Below, piece after piece: positions 1-5,525 of a DNA stretch of 6,944 nt. The stretch covers positions 1 to 6,944 of the forward strand of contig CAZYWA010000437.1 in assembly GCA_964650975.1 (NCBI GenBank), given 5' to 3'. The translations under genes and the position numbers were made by a program. The notes beneath the pieces are model-generated. The model saw only the letters and a program-made list of their open reading frames with translations. It was not told the DNA's origin and searched no databases. Numbering within the stretch: the first letter of the stretch is position 1; each line of letters begins with the position of its first letter. This DNA is from CAZYWA01 sp964650975 [NCBI: uncultured bacterium] (GTDB lineage: Bacteria; JADJOY01).

Positions 1-1
1 C

Positions 2-100
2 CAGGTGATGCTCACGACGCTCAGCACCAACGGCGTCGTCTTCACCCAGCAGCCCGACGCGGCCGCCGCGACCCGCACCTTCAGCGTCCGCATCAACTGA
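2..100 (+). CDS. 3' end of an unrecognised gene (partial)
   Basis: An open frame enters from the left edge and stops at TGA 98-100, giving 32 C-terminal residues ending in TRTFSVRIN. The codons are GC-rich at the third position, as in the real genes nearby. Alternating hydrophobic and Thr/Ser/Val residues suggest a beta-strand-rich end, as in many secreted or surface proteins, but no family can be named from so little. The start and most of the protein lie outside the window. No rho-independent terminator is evident after the stop; the next 117 bases contain one copy of the 14-bp direct repeat and the ribosome binding site of the next gene. Confidence 0.55.
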   Translation, partial: QVMLTTLSTNGVVFTQQPDAAAATRTFSVRIN

Positions 101-124
101 GACGCGCCCTGCGGAGCATCGAGT

Positions 125-138
125 CGTTTCGAGTCCTT
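125..138 (+). repeat. 14-bp direct repeat, copy 1
   Basis: CGTTTCGAGTCCTT occurs here and again, identically, at 754-767. The two copies bracket the chimeric phage-domain/transposase ORF with a period of 629 bases. Copy 1 lies between the stop of the left-edge gene and the ribosome binding site of the chimeric ORF. An exact 14-mer repeated once within 7 kb is not expected by chance very often, and its placement at the edge of foreign-looking sequence suggests an insertion or duplication junction. Confidence 0.7.
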
Positions 139-203
139 TACCCCCTCAGTCGGCTGTGATCGCCGAGCAATTGCGAAAGCGGCGCTGGCCCGAGGGACGA
201 GCT

Positions 204-210
204 GGGAGGG
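204..210 (+). promoter_or_regulatory. Shine-Dalgarno site deciding the GTG start at 218
   Basis: GGGAGGG ends seven bases before GTG 218. This purine-rich site at good spacing supports GTG 218 rather than an internal ATG as the start of the chimeric ORF, and argues that the ORF is, or recently was, translated. Confidence 0.6.
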
Positions 211-217
211 TTTTGCT

Positions 218-769
218 GTGGCCGTCGAGATCGAAGCAGCGGGTCCGGAGCGAGACCAGAGCATCGCCGAGGCCCTGCGCCTGCAGGGCCTGACGAACAT
301 GCCGGCGCCCGGAACGCCAGGCGGTCGGTACTCCACCGAATCCTCGGCGGCTCGCTGGCTCGTCATGACCCTGGGCGCTACGGGCTTGGTGGTGCGCTCG
401 AGCACGGGAATGGGCGCCCACCTCGCGTCGGTTTCCACGAAGCCGAGCCGCAAGGAGCCGTCCGGACGCAAGCTCACCGAGTGGGTGAAAGGCGCGACCT
501 ACGCCGATGCGGTGAGCGCCGCGTGCCTGCGCGCGCTTCGCGGCACGCCTTCGGATTCGTCGAAAACGATGAGCACGGCCGCCCCGCGACCGAGCCCCGA
601 GGGGTGGAGCGCGCACGAGAAGCTGCGCACAGTGGCCGACGCCGGCACTCTCTCGGGCGAGGCGCTCAGCACCTATCTGCGCGAGAAGGGGCTGCCTGAG
701 GCCATGCTCAGGTCGTGGCGCGAGGCTGTCTTTCGAGCGCTTGCGGCAACCAACGTTTCGAGTCCTTAG
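218..769 (+). CDS. Chimeric ORF: phage ABA-sandwich-like domain fused to truncated IS3 OrfA-like segment
   Basis: This frame encodes 183 residues from a GTG start with a good Shine-Dalgarno site. Residues about 12-110 resemble the phage ABA sandwich domain: an IAEAL helix, then RYSTESSAARWLV, a beta-rich middle, and a final helix in which A-T-x-A-D-A-V-S-A-A-C-L-R-A-L matches the usual 'A-taplAIcrAaL-aL' ending. The role of that domain is unknown. Residues about 129-176 follow the IS3-type OrfA pattern W-[ST]-A-x-E-K-L-R, a central Leu/Glu-rich helix, LRE-x-G-L-x-E-A-x-L-x-x-W-R-E-A. In that family this is an internal DNA-binding region followed by a coiled coil and OrfB; here the similarity stops at about residue 178 and the frame ends five codons later, inside the second direct repeat. 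Third-position G/C bias persists throughout. It is probably a remnant fusion in a mobile cassette rather than an active transposase. Domain assignments rest on pattern recognition only. Confidence 0.6.
   Translation: MAVEIEAAGPERDQSIAEALRLQGLTNMPAPGTPGGRYSTESSAARWLVMTLGATGLVVRSSTGMGAHLASVSTKPSRKEPSGRKLTEWVKGATYADAVSAACLRALRGTPSDSSKTMSTAAPRPSPEGWSAHEKLRTVADAGTLSGEALSTYLREKGLPEAMLRSWREAVFRALAATNVSSP
754..767 (+). repeat. 14-bp direct repeat, copy 2
   Basis: This is an exact second copy of CGTTTCGAGTCCTT (see 125-138). It supplies the last four sense codons of the chimeric ORF and the first base of its stop codon, and it begins just where OrfA-like similarity is lost. That is what one would expect if different sequence resumes here. 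Its last two bases overlap the TTAG duplicated by the adjacent 176-bp element. Confidence 0.7.
766..769 (+). repeat. TTAG target-site duplication, left copy
   Basis: TTAG lies directly outside the left terminal inverted repeat of the 176-bp element and recurs directly outside the right one at 946-949. It contains the TAG stop of the preceding ORF. Before insertion the sequence would therefore have read straight from that stop into CTCCTCC at 950. Confidence 0.7.
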
Positions 770-945
770 CCCGGGTTATTCATGAAAGTTCGTAGCGAGG
801 CCGCCAAGCGTCGAGCAGATTCGGGTGAACGCAGCCGCCTTGGTCCGCAGGCGTACGAACAGTACGTCGAGGACCAAGGAGGCGAGTACGCCCGAAGATG
901 CCGACGATCGCCGGCCGCAGTAGAACGCTTCATGAATAATCCGGG
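770..945. mobile_element. 176-bp fold-back MITE (non-autonomous element)
   Basis: The left end CCCGGGTTATTCATGAA (770-786) and the complement of the right end, CCCGGATTATTCATGAA (945-929), match at 16 of 17 positions. Both ends are flanked by TTAG. Symmetry continues inward with small gaps: GTTC and TA near 788-794, GGCCG at 799-803, GCGTCG/TCGTCG near 809, TTCGGG 820-825 with CCCGAA 891-896, 835-846 against 871-882 (11 of 12), and finally CGTAC 852-856 with GTACG 862-866 around a five-base loop. The whole element could thus form one long imperfect hairpin. It is too short for a transposase and I see no credible gene inside. The ends look like those of IS1380-type insertion sequences, from memory and with low certainty; a full-length relative elsewhere in the genome would have to mobilise it. 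Confidence 0.82.
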
Positions 946-949
946 TTAG
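946..949 (+). repeat. TTAG target-site duplication, right copy
   Basis: This is the right-hand copy of the TTAG flanking the 176-bp element, directly after its right terminal inverted repeat. With the copy at 766-769 it defines the element's limits to the base. Confidence 0.7.
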
Positions 950-962
950 CTCCTCCGGAGCA

Positions 963-1016
963 GGTCCAGCGTCGCGACGATGCACAAAGGCCGCGTTTCA
1001 TCGCGGCCACTGGACC
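963..1016. other. Nested hairpin in the intergenic stretch before the GTPase gene
   Basis: A perfect 7-bp stem, GGCCGCG 989-995 with CGCGGCC 1002-1008, closes a six-base TTTCAT loop. It is enclosed by a second perfect 7-bp pair, GGTCCAG 963-969 with CTGGACC 1010-1016. On the + strand no T-run follows, so it is not a classic terminator there. Read on the minus strand the inner stem is followed by TTTGTG, a weak terminator-like tail, but no minus-strand gene lies upstream. It might have ended transcription of the chimeric ORF in a T-run-independent way, or be a leader structure ahead of the GTPase gene. The remaining bases, 1017-1127, show no clear promoter, and I could not define a Zur-like operator. 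Confidence 0.5.
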
Positions 1017-1127
1017 GCGGCGACCGGTGTAGATCGTGGAGCCAGGCGACAACGTGCAAGACTGCGCTCGCCATCGTGATGCGGATGGCGTGCGATGTCA
1101 CAAAACCCTTCCCGAGAAGCAGCCGCC

Positions 1128-2141
1128 ATGGAAACGCCCACGAGCAGTCCCGTTCCCATCACGATCCTCACCGGTTTTCTGGGAGCGGGGAAGACGACGC
1201 TCCTCAACCGCATCCTGAATGGTGACCACGGTCTGCGCGTGGCGGTCCTGGTCAACGATTTCGGCGCCATCAACATCGACGCCGAGCTGGTGATCGGCGT
1301 CCAGAACGACGTCGTGAGCCTTTCCAACGGCTGTATCTGCTGCACCATCCGCGACGATCTGGTCCAGACCGTCGAAGCCGTGCTGAAGCGGCCAGAAGCA
1401 CCCGAGTACATCTTGCTCGAAGCGAGCGGTGTCTCCGATCCGTCGGGCATCGTGATGACCTTCATCGATCCCGCGCTCGAGGACCGGATCCGGTTGGACA
1501 GCGTCACGTGCGTGGTCGACGCGGACCAGTTCTTCGCGCACCGCGAGTTCCGCGATCTGATGATGCTCAAGCTTCAGCAGATCGGCTTCTCGGACCTCTT
1601 GATCCTCAACAAGGTCGATCTGGCGGGTCCGGAAGAAGTCGAGTACGTCCGGGACTGGATCGACGGGAGCTTTCCTCGGATTCGCATCGTCGAGGCCAGC
1701 CATTGCGACGTGCCGCTCGAGATCTTGCTGGCGGTCGGCCGCTTCGATCCAGCTCGCAGCGGCCCCGATCGGCTGCCCGCCGAGGATGTCGCCTGCGCGG
1801 ACACGGGTTGTCACGACGAGCACCACGGCCATGATCACGCGGAGCGTTTCAGTACCTGGAGCTACGAGACCGACCAGCCGATGTCGCTCACGGCCGTTCG
1901 AGAGGCCGTTCAAACGCTTCCCGGCAACATCTTTCGTGCCAAGGGCGTGATCTACACGTCGGACGATCCAGCTCGCCCGGCGGTGCTCCAAGTCGTCGGT
2001 AGACGGGTCAACCTGTCGACGCAGGCCGAGTGGGGGCAGCGCCGGCCGCGCTCGCAGATCGTCGTCATCGGCGCGGCCGGAAGCGTCGATGAGAGATCGC
2101 TTGGTGAGATGTTCGCTTCCTGCACCAGCGCAGTCGCGTGA
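1128..2141 (+). CDS. COG0523 / CobW-family metal-chaperone GTPase
   Basis: This is a 337-residue G3E-class P-loop GTPase. It shows Walker A GFLGAGKT (residues 16-23), the CxCC metal site CICC (69-72) within SNGCICCTIRDDL, the switch-like EASGVSDP (98-105), the guanine-specificity motif NKVD (161-164), a Cys/His-rich insert CHDEHHGHDH (about 228-237), and a CobW C-terminal domain with FRAKGVIY near 268-275. Such cytosolic proteins bind Zn, Co or other metals at CxCC and deliver them to client enzymes using GTP. The client cannot be named: no cobalamin, nitrile hydratase or obvious zinc genes adjoin it. An in-frame ATG at 1095 would add 11 residues, but those codons have poor third-position G/C and ATG 1128 gives the usual short lead before the P-loop; GAGAAG at 1114-1119 is a modest ribosome binding site. 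The gene is alone on its strand and convergent with the minus-strand genes, with 86 bases between stops and no strong terminator seen. Confidence 0.95.
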   Translation: METPTSSPVPITILTGFLGAGKTTLLNRILNGDHGLRVAVLVNDFGAINIDAELVIGVQNDVVSLSNGCICCTIRDDLVQTVEAVLKRPEAPEYILLEASGVSDPSGIVMTFIDPALEDRIRLDSVTCVVDADQFFAHREFRDLMMLKLQQIGFSDLLILNKVDLAGPEEVEYVRDWIDGSFPRIRIVEASHCDVPLEILLAVGRFDPARSGPDRLPAEDVACADTGCHDEHHGHDHAERFSTWSYETDQPMSLTAVREAVQTLPGNIFRAKGVIYTSDDPARPAVLQVVGRRVNLSTQAEWGQRRPRSQIVVIGAAGSVDERSLGEMFASCTSAVA

Positions 2142-2227
2142 CTGCGACGGGTGTGGCCGAGTACCCGACTGGGGTCGTGACGACGGCAGCGCGTGACGGG
2201 TTCTTCGAGGGCTTTACGCGGAGGCCA

Positions 2228-2587
2228 TCAGCGCGTCTTCTGGGTGGCCCGTAGCTCGACGGCCCAGTTTCCGACGAAGTCGGAGGGCACGTAGAGCTCG
2301 GCCGAGTAGGGCTGGAAACCGTCGGCCGTGATCTCCAGCGTGAACCGGCCGAGGCTCATACGTGGGAACGTGAAGAATCCGTGCTCGTCCGTTTCGGTCG
2401 TGTAGACGGCGGTGGATTCCGGTGGATCGTGCCGCAGCCGGACCTTCGCGCGAGGTTGCTTCTCCACGTAGGCGACGTTCTCGAACGCGACCCACCCGTG
2501 CAGGCTCGCGCCGCCGGATTGCGCCAGACACGGCTCCACCGCCGCGAGCAAGATGCACGTCGCCAGAATCGCGGCTCGCGGGATCAT
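2228..2587 (-). CDS. Small exported protein with carboxypeptidase-regulatory-like (transthyretin-like) fold
   Basis: The 119-residue product begins with a typical signal peptide (about residues 1-22, hydrophobic ATCILLAAV core, likely cut after CLA before QS). The mature part, about 97 residues, reads as one beta-sandwich: an opening G-W-V-A-F strand, R-A-K-V-R-L, then the diagnostic T-D-E-H-G-F-F-T-F-P-R-M-S-L-G and F-T-L-E-I-T-A-D-G-F turn found in CarboxypepD_reg-like domains, followed by YSAELYVPSDF. Such domains usually assist folding, binding or surface display, and here the domain stands alone without a catalytic partner. ATG 2587 has GAGG nine bases upstream; a GTG at 2608 would add seven residues ahead of the signal peptide and is less likely. 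It is the last gene of the minus-strand run, 89 bases after the glycine-zipper gene. The specific function is unknown. Confidence 0.82.
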   Translation of the reverse strand: MIPRAAILATCILLAAVEPCLAQSGGASLHGWVAFENVAYVEKQPRAKVRLRHDPPESTAVYTTETDEHGFFTFPRMSLGRFTLEITADGFQPYSAELYVPSDFVGNWAVELRATQKTR

Positions 2588-2676
2588 CTTCGGATGCCTC
2601 GAGAACACCGGACGTGCCCTTACGGCAGCTGGTGGATGCTAGCTCCGTCGGATCGACGTCGCCCGTCACTCAGCCT

Positions 2677-3087
2677 TCAGCGACATTCTCTCCGGATCTC
2701 CTCCTTGATGAGCTCGCCGTGCTCGTAATACAGGGTGCGAACGTCTCCGCACTCGGTCGGAGGGCCGCTCGGGTAACGCGGCAGGGGCTGCGCCTCGATC
2801 CTCTGAGCACGATCCTCGGATTCGTAGGCCACGGGCCGATTCGCCTGGGCTGCCTGTCTCGATGCCTGGCTCGACATCTCAACGGCCGACCCCGTCACGG
2901 TGCCGCCGATCAAGGCACCGATGAGGCCCCCGCGCCAGGGGTTTTGTCTGTCGATCAGGGCGCCGGCCAGGCCACCTCCGGCCGCTCCCACACCCGCACC
3001 CTGATACGCCTGGGGAGTGGCGAAGCAGCCCATCGAGGGACCTGCAATCAAAAACGAAGTCACGATGAGACACACGGTTGCTCTCAT
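2677..3087 (-). CDS. Glycine-zipper envelope protein, possibly lipid-anchored
   Basis: The protein has 136 residues. Residues 1-20 form a short hydrophobic export signal ending SMG-C21; Cys21 may be lipidated, but Met at -2 and Ser at -3 make a poor lipobox. Residues about 30-69 form a two-segment glycine zipper: an AGVGAAGGGLAGAL segment, a charged turn DRQNPWRG, then GLIGALIGGTVTGSAV. This resembles the Gly-zipper_2TM/YMGG-like families of envelope lipoproteins. A Gln/Ala/Arg-rich linker (72-110) leads to a C-terminal motif LYYEHGELIKEE with Cys113 and Cys135. Related proteins usually sit in the outer membrane or periplasm and affect envelope stability; no exact role is known. ATG 3087 is preceded by AAAGGA seven bases upstream. 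The gene follows the Trp-repeat gene by 43 bases and is probably translated from the same message. Confidence 0.85.
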   Translation of the reverse strand: MRATVCLIVTSFLIAGPSMGCFATPQAYQGAGVGAAGGGLAGALIDRQNPWRGGLIGALIGGTVTGSAVEMSSQASRQAAQANRPVAYESEDRAQRIEAQPLPRYPSGPPTECGDVRTLYYEHGELIKEEIRRECR

Positions 3088-3130
3088 GTGCCTTTCCTTT
3101 CTCCCTGAATGAAGGGATATCGGGGGAGGG

Positions 3131-4090
3131 TCAGTTCCGCCAGCCGTGGCCGGGCGACCCGGGAGTTGCTTGTCCGCGCGAGCGCGCGAGTGTGTTGCCC
3201 GAGCGCCGGCTCATGCTGTTGGATTCAGTGGTCCACGATCCGCCGCGCTCGTAGGCTCCGCTCCGCTGGCTGGACCACGTCCAGCCCCCAGGCTCGAGCC
3301 TCGTGGCGGATCCCTGAGACGAGGAATGCCAGGATCGTCCGTTCGTACCGGCACCCTCGGAGGTCCGTTGCCAGTCCCAACCCGCGGGGTTCCGCTCGAT
3401 GCTGCCGCTCGCCGAGGACGACCACCCGGCGCCGTCGGGAGCGGTGCCTTGCCGGGCACGAGCCCAGGTCCAGCCGTCGTCCGTCCTCTGCACGCTGCCG
3501 GAGCCTGTCGACGTCCATGTTCCGCCGCCGAGGCCCACTCGTTCCGTCGACCCGGTCCATGAGCGCCCGCCGCCTGGCACCCCCGACACGGTCCAGTTCT
3601 TGTCGACCGACGAGGTCCTGCCGCTTCCGGTGGTGAGCGTCCTGTCGGCGGAATAGGTCCTCGAGCCGTCGGGGTTGCGCGCCACGTCGAGCTCGCGATT
3701 GGTGTTCCAGGACCCACCCCACGGGGTCGACCCGGTGGTCGCGCTGGACCAGTCGCTTCCGTTCGGGGTGGGACCGCCAAAGCCTTGTGTCGACGACGAC
3801 CACACGCCGCCGGCAGGCGTTCGCCACGACGCAGACCGATCCCACGCGACACCTTCGTCGGTCCAGGTGGCCCCGCCCTGACCGCGGCGAGTCCAGCGAC
3901 CAGTGGCGCCATCCGCCGTGCCGATGGTTTGCCAGCCGCCTCCGTAGTAGTAGCCGCCCGTCGTCGGCGGTCCGTGCGACCAAGAAGAGTCCGGGGCCCC
4001 GACGGGAGGGCTCTGTGCTCGGACTGAGCCGGCGGCCGCCAGAACGGCAAGAAGCGAGAGTGCGGACACGGACACTCGTTGGTGTCTCAT
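3131..4090 (-). CDS. Exported Trp/Ser/Gly-rich repeat protein, unknown function
   Basis: The 319-residue product starts with a clear signal peptide (SALSLLAVLAAAG core, cut likely after SVRA, residue 25). The mature chain is very rich in W, S, T and G and almost lacks Lys, Cys and long hydrophobic stretches, so it is secreted or surface-exposed rather than membrane-embedded. A 31-32-residue repeat is visible: W at 192, 223, 254 and 286, and W-x-W pairs at 207/209, 238/240 and 270/272. Each unit reads roughly G-x-W-[ST]-S, then G-S, a charged pair, GW-x-W, and a loop with G. Residues 37-190 carry looser versions of the same pattern. The tail is basic (SRRSGNTLARSRG). Such spacing suggests stacked beta-hairpins, possibly carbohydrate- or wall-binding. 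ATG 4090 is chosen because GAGGA lies seven bases upstream and the signal peptide starts there, though the frame is open to 4249. No family was recognised. Confidence 0.85.
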   Translation of the reverse strand: MRHQRVSVSALSLLAVLAAAGSVRAQSPPVGAPDSSWSHGPPTTGGYYYGGGWQTIGTADGATGRWTRRGQGGATWTDEGVAWDRSASWRTPAGGVWSSSTQGFGGPTPNGSDWSSATTGSTPWGGSWNTNRELDVARNPDGSRTYSADRTLTTGSGRTSSVDKNWTVSGVPGGGRSWTGSTERVGLGGGTWTSTGSGSVQRTDDGWTWARARQGTAPDGAGWSSSASGSIERNPAGWDWQRTSEGAGTNGRSWHSSSQGSATRLEPGGWTWSSQRSGAYERGGSWTTESNSMSRRSGNTLARSRGQATPGSPGHGWRN

Positions 4091-4097
4091 GGATGGG

Positions 4098-4102
4098 TCC
4101 TC
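4098..4102 (-). promoter_or_regulatory. Shine-Dalgarno site deciding the start at 4090
   Basis: On the minus strand GAGGA is followed by seven bases and then ATG 4090. Together with the signal peptide it favours this start over upstream in-frame codons that would add a 53-residue Arg-rich lead. No confident promoter was found further upstream. Confidence 0.55.
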
Positions 4103-4540
4103 GCGTTCGGATGCTCGTCGGCGGATGCCACGAGCGCTGTGGGAACCCACGCGCATCGCAGCTTCGCGATGGGCGTGGCGATCGTCAGGACTCGTCAGAG
4201 CACGTTCGGTGCCGGTGGATCGCAGAGAGTGGCGATGCGGCCAGCGCATCGATACGCGTCGCCGACCGCTGGATCAAAGGTCTGCCGGCAGGTCCAGGCA
4301 CTTGCCCCAGTCGCGCACGCCGTCCCACCCCGGGGTGCCGGCCGAACCGCCGGAATTCCTGGCGGGACGTCCGGAACCCGTTAAATCTGTTCGTGATCTG
4401 CGGTGGCGATGAGGGCAACCGATGCCGGTTGTTGGCTTCGTTGCGCGCCGCAGGTGCACCCGTGGAGTCGCGGTGGACGGATGGTCTCGGACTCCCGTTG
4501 CCTGGATTCAGCGCGGAGCGATGAGGATCGAGGCGGGCGC

Positions 4541-4565
4541 GGAGCGTCGCGAGGCGCGTCGCTCC
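4541..4565. other. Strong hairpin downstream of the lyase-like gene
   Basis: GGAGCG 4541-4546 pairs with CGCTCC 4560-4565, and after a T-T mismatch CGCG 4548-4551 pairs with CGCG 4555-4558 around an AGG loop, giving ten G/C-rich pairs. It lies about 77 bases past the stop of the minus-strand lyase-like gene. No T-run follows in either direction, so it is at best a non-canonical terminator or an mRNA 3'-end stabiliser. Confidence 0.45.
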
Positions 4566-4641
4566 GTAACCGCTGTTTACACGCGTCTGGGAGGTTTTCT
4601 TCCGCGCTCAGCCGCGGACCGTCGGGTCGCGCGGGTCGTCC

Positions 4642-5421
4642 TCAACGATCGTCAATCGCGATGTCGTCGAAGTAGACGACGTGCGGGCCGCGCGATGTCG
4701 AGCTGAGATAGTTGTCGGGCTTGTAGATTCCCCACTTCAGGTAGGTCTTGCCGGGGCGCGTCGCGAGCGTGGCTCCGCTGAACGCTGCGCTCGCGATGTA
4801 TTCCGTCGCTCCCTGGTAGCGATGGAACGGTTCGACGCGACCCGATCTCGACGCCGACCAATCGACCTGCAGGCACACGTCGACCCAGGTTCCGACCCGT
4901 AGCGACGGAATCAACGTCAGCTGTGTCGTGCTTCCGATCCTGAGCACCAGATCCGACCCTTTGACCGCCATGAACATGTCCGGCGGACCACCGGTGCGCT
5001 TCCACTGCCAGACGATGTCGGGCGAGTCGCGGGAATCGAAAACCCAGTCCGGCGAGAGCATGAAGCTCAATCGATAGCTTCGCTTTTCGCCTTCCGCGAA
5101 GGAGCTTTCCGCCGCGTCGAGGGTCGTGAGCTCGGCGCGAATCCGGTTCGACCCATCGGGGAAGACGAAGGCCAGCGAATCGTCGACCGTCACCCGCGCG
5201 GCGTATTTCCCGTTTCGGTGAACCGCATCGACGATGACGATCGCCTCCGAGTTCGGCGGATTCGCCCGCACGCCCGACGGGAGAGCGTCGAGCGAGCCGG
5301 ACTCGAAGTCGACGGCGAGCGCTCGCGTGGTTCCCGCGACCTCGCAGGAAGCGCTCTTCGCCGAGCCCTGCTCCGCGTACGCGGTCAAGCACGGCGCGGC
5401 GGCGAGGAGCGCGAATGCGAT
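4642..5421 (-). CDS. Polysaccharide-lyase-like exported protein; usual start codon missing
   Basis: From codon 5421 this frame gives 259 residues: a signal-peptide core AFALLAAAPCLTAYA, then a jelly-roll like that of the PF14099 polysaccharide/heparin-lyase-I group. Seen are NRIRAEL (about 92-98), a Y-R-L-S-F-M-L-S-P-D-W strand (116-126), DIVWQWK (135-141), VGTWVDVCLQVDWS (177-189), YLKWGIYKPDNY (227-238) and VVYFDDIAI (248-256). That group cleaves uronate-containing or similar glycans outside the cytoplasm; substrate and activity here are unknown. The usual G-x-v-x-v-W-x-x-G segment is replaced by GRVEPFHRY (about 194-202). The frame has no ATG, GTG or TTG between 5640 and 5389, and further upstream it merely shadows the lipoprotein gene, so the true start is unresolved. 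GTG 5444 and TTG 5431 lie in other frames; a GATC-unit indel near 5420-5430 would join either. TTG 5388 falls inside the signal peptide. It follows the lipoprotein gene by roughly 80-100 bases and is probably co-transcribed with it. Confidence 0.8.
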   Translation of the reverse strand: MAFALLAAAPCLTAYAEQGSAKSASCEVAGTTRALAVDFESGSLDALPSGVRANPPNSEAIVIVDAVHRNGKYAARVTVDDSLAFVFPDGSNRIRAELTTLDAAESSFAEGEKRSYRLSFMLSPDWVFDSRDSPDIVWQWKRTGGPPDMFMAVKGSDLVLRIGSTTQLTLIPSLRVGTWVDVCLQVDWSASRSGRVEPFHRYQGATEYIASAAFSGATLATRPGKTYLKWGIYKPDNYLSSTSRGPHVVYFDDIAIDDR

Positions 5422-5525
5422 CGATCGCCAACCAGGCCAGTCACCGGTCGACGGTGGTGCTCCGTGGCTACATCCGGCGGGCGAATGTCTTCGAGGAGAA
5501 TGCGCCCGCGAGGCGGCGGACAGGC

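Larger units (their letters stand above)
4091..4641. other. Gene-free stretch between the lyase-like and Trp-repeat genes
   Basis: About 550 bases hold no frame I can defend: the frames present are short, Arg-rich and overlap one another. A minus-strand frame ending at 4274 finishes with a plausible WGKCLDLPADL, which could be a decayed gene end, but no family fits. Two inverted repeats stand out: CCGCC and GGCGG around GGAATTCC at 4347-4365, and a strong hairpin at 4541-4565. A small A/T-richer patch near 4380-4395 could belong to a promoter for the Trp-repeat operon, whose transcript must start in this region if it is not read through from the lyase gene. No -10/-35 pair is convincing. Confidence 0.5.

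Noticed and set aside
776-985. Minus-strand frame of 69 codons across the palindromic element
   Set aside because: It spans the MITE and its terminal repeats, so its openness reflects the GC-rich inverted-repeat sequence. No protein-like pattern or ribosome binding site was seen.
1098-1991. Long minus-strand frame (297 codons) under the GTPase gene
   Set aside because: It is antisense to a certain COG0523 gene, and its composition is explained by the G/C third-position bias of that gene.
2174-2184. Short palindrome between the convergent GTPase and beta-sandwich genes as a terminator
   Set aside because: The stem is only five pairs around one base with no T-run, so it does not support a terminator call.
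3211-4050. Other long frames on both strands within the Trp-repeat gene
   Set aside because: They are Arg/Pro/Ala-rich shadows in a GC-rich repeat gene. Only the 3131-4090 frame has a signal peptide, ribosome binding site and ordered repeats.
4347-4365. CCGCC/GGCGG inverted repeat around GGAATTCC as a repressor operator
   Set aside because: The arms are short, asymmetric by one base, and about 260 bases from the nearest start codon, with no promoter seen.
4262-4459. tRNA or small-gene remnant in the gene-free stretch
   Set aside because: No cloverleaf with a T-loop GTTC motif and matched acceptor stem could be drawn, and the frame ending at 4274 matches nothing known to me.
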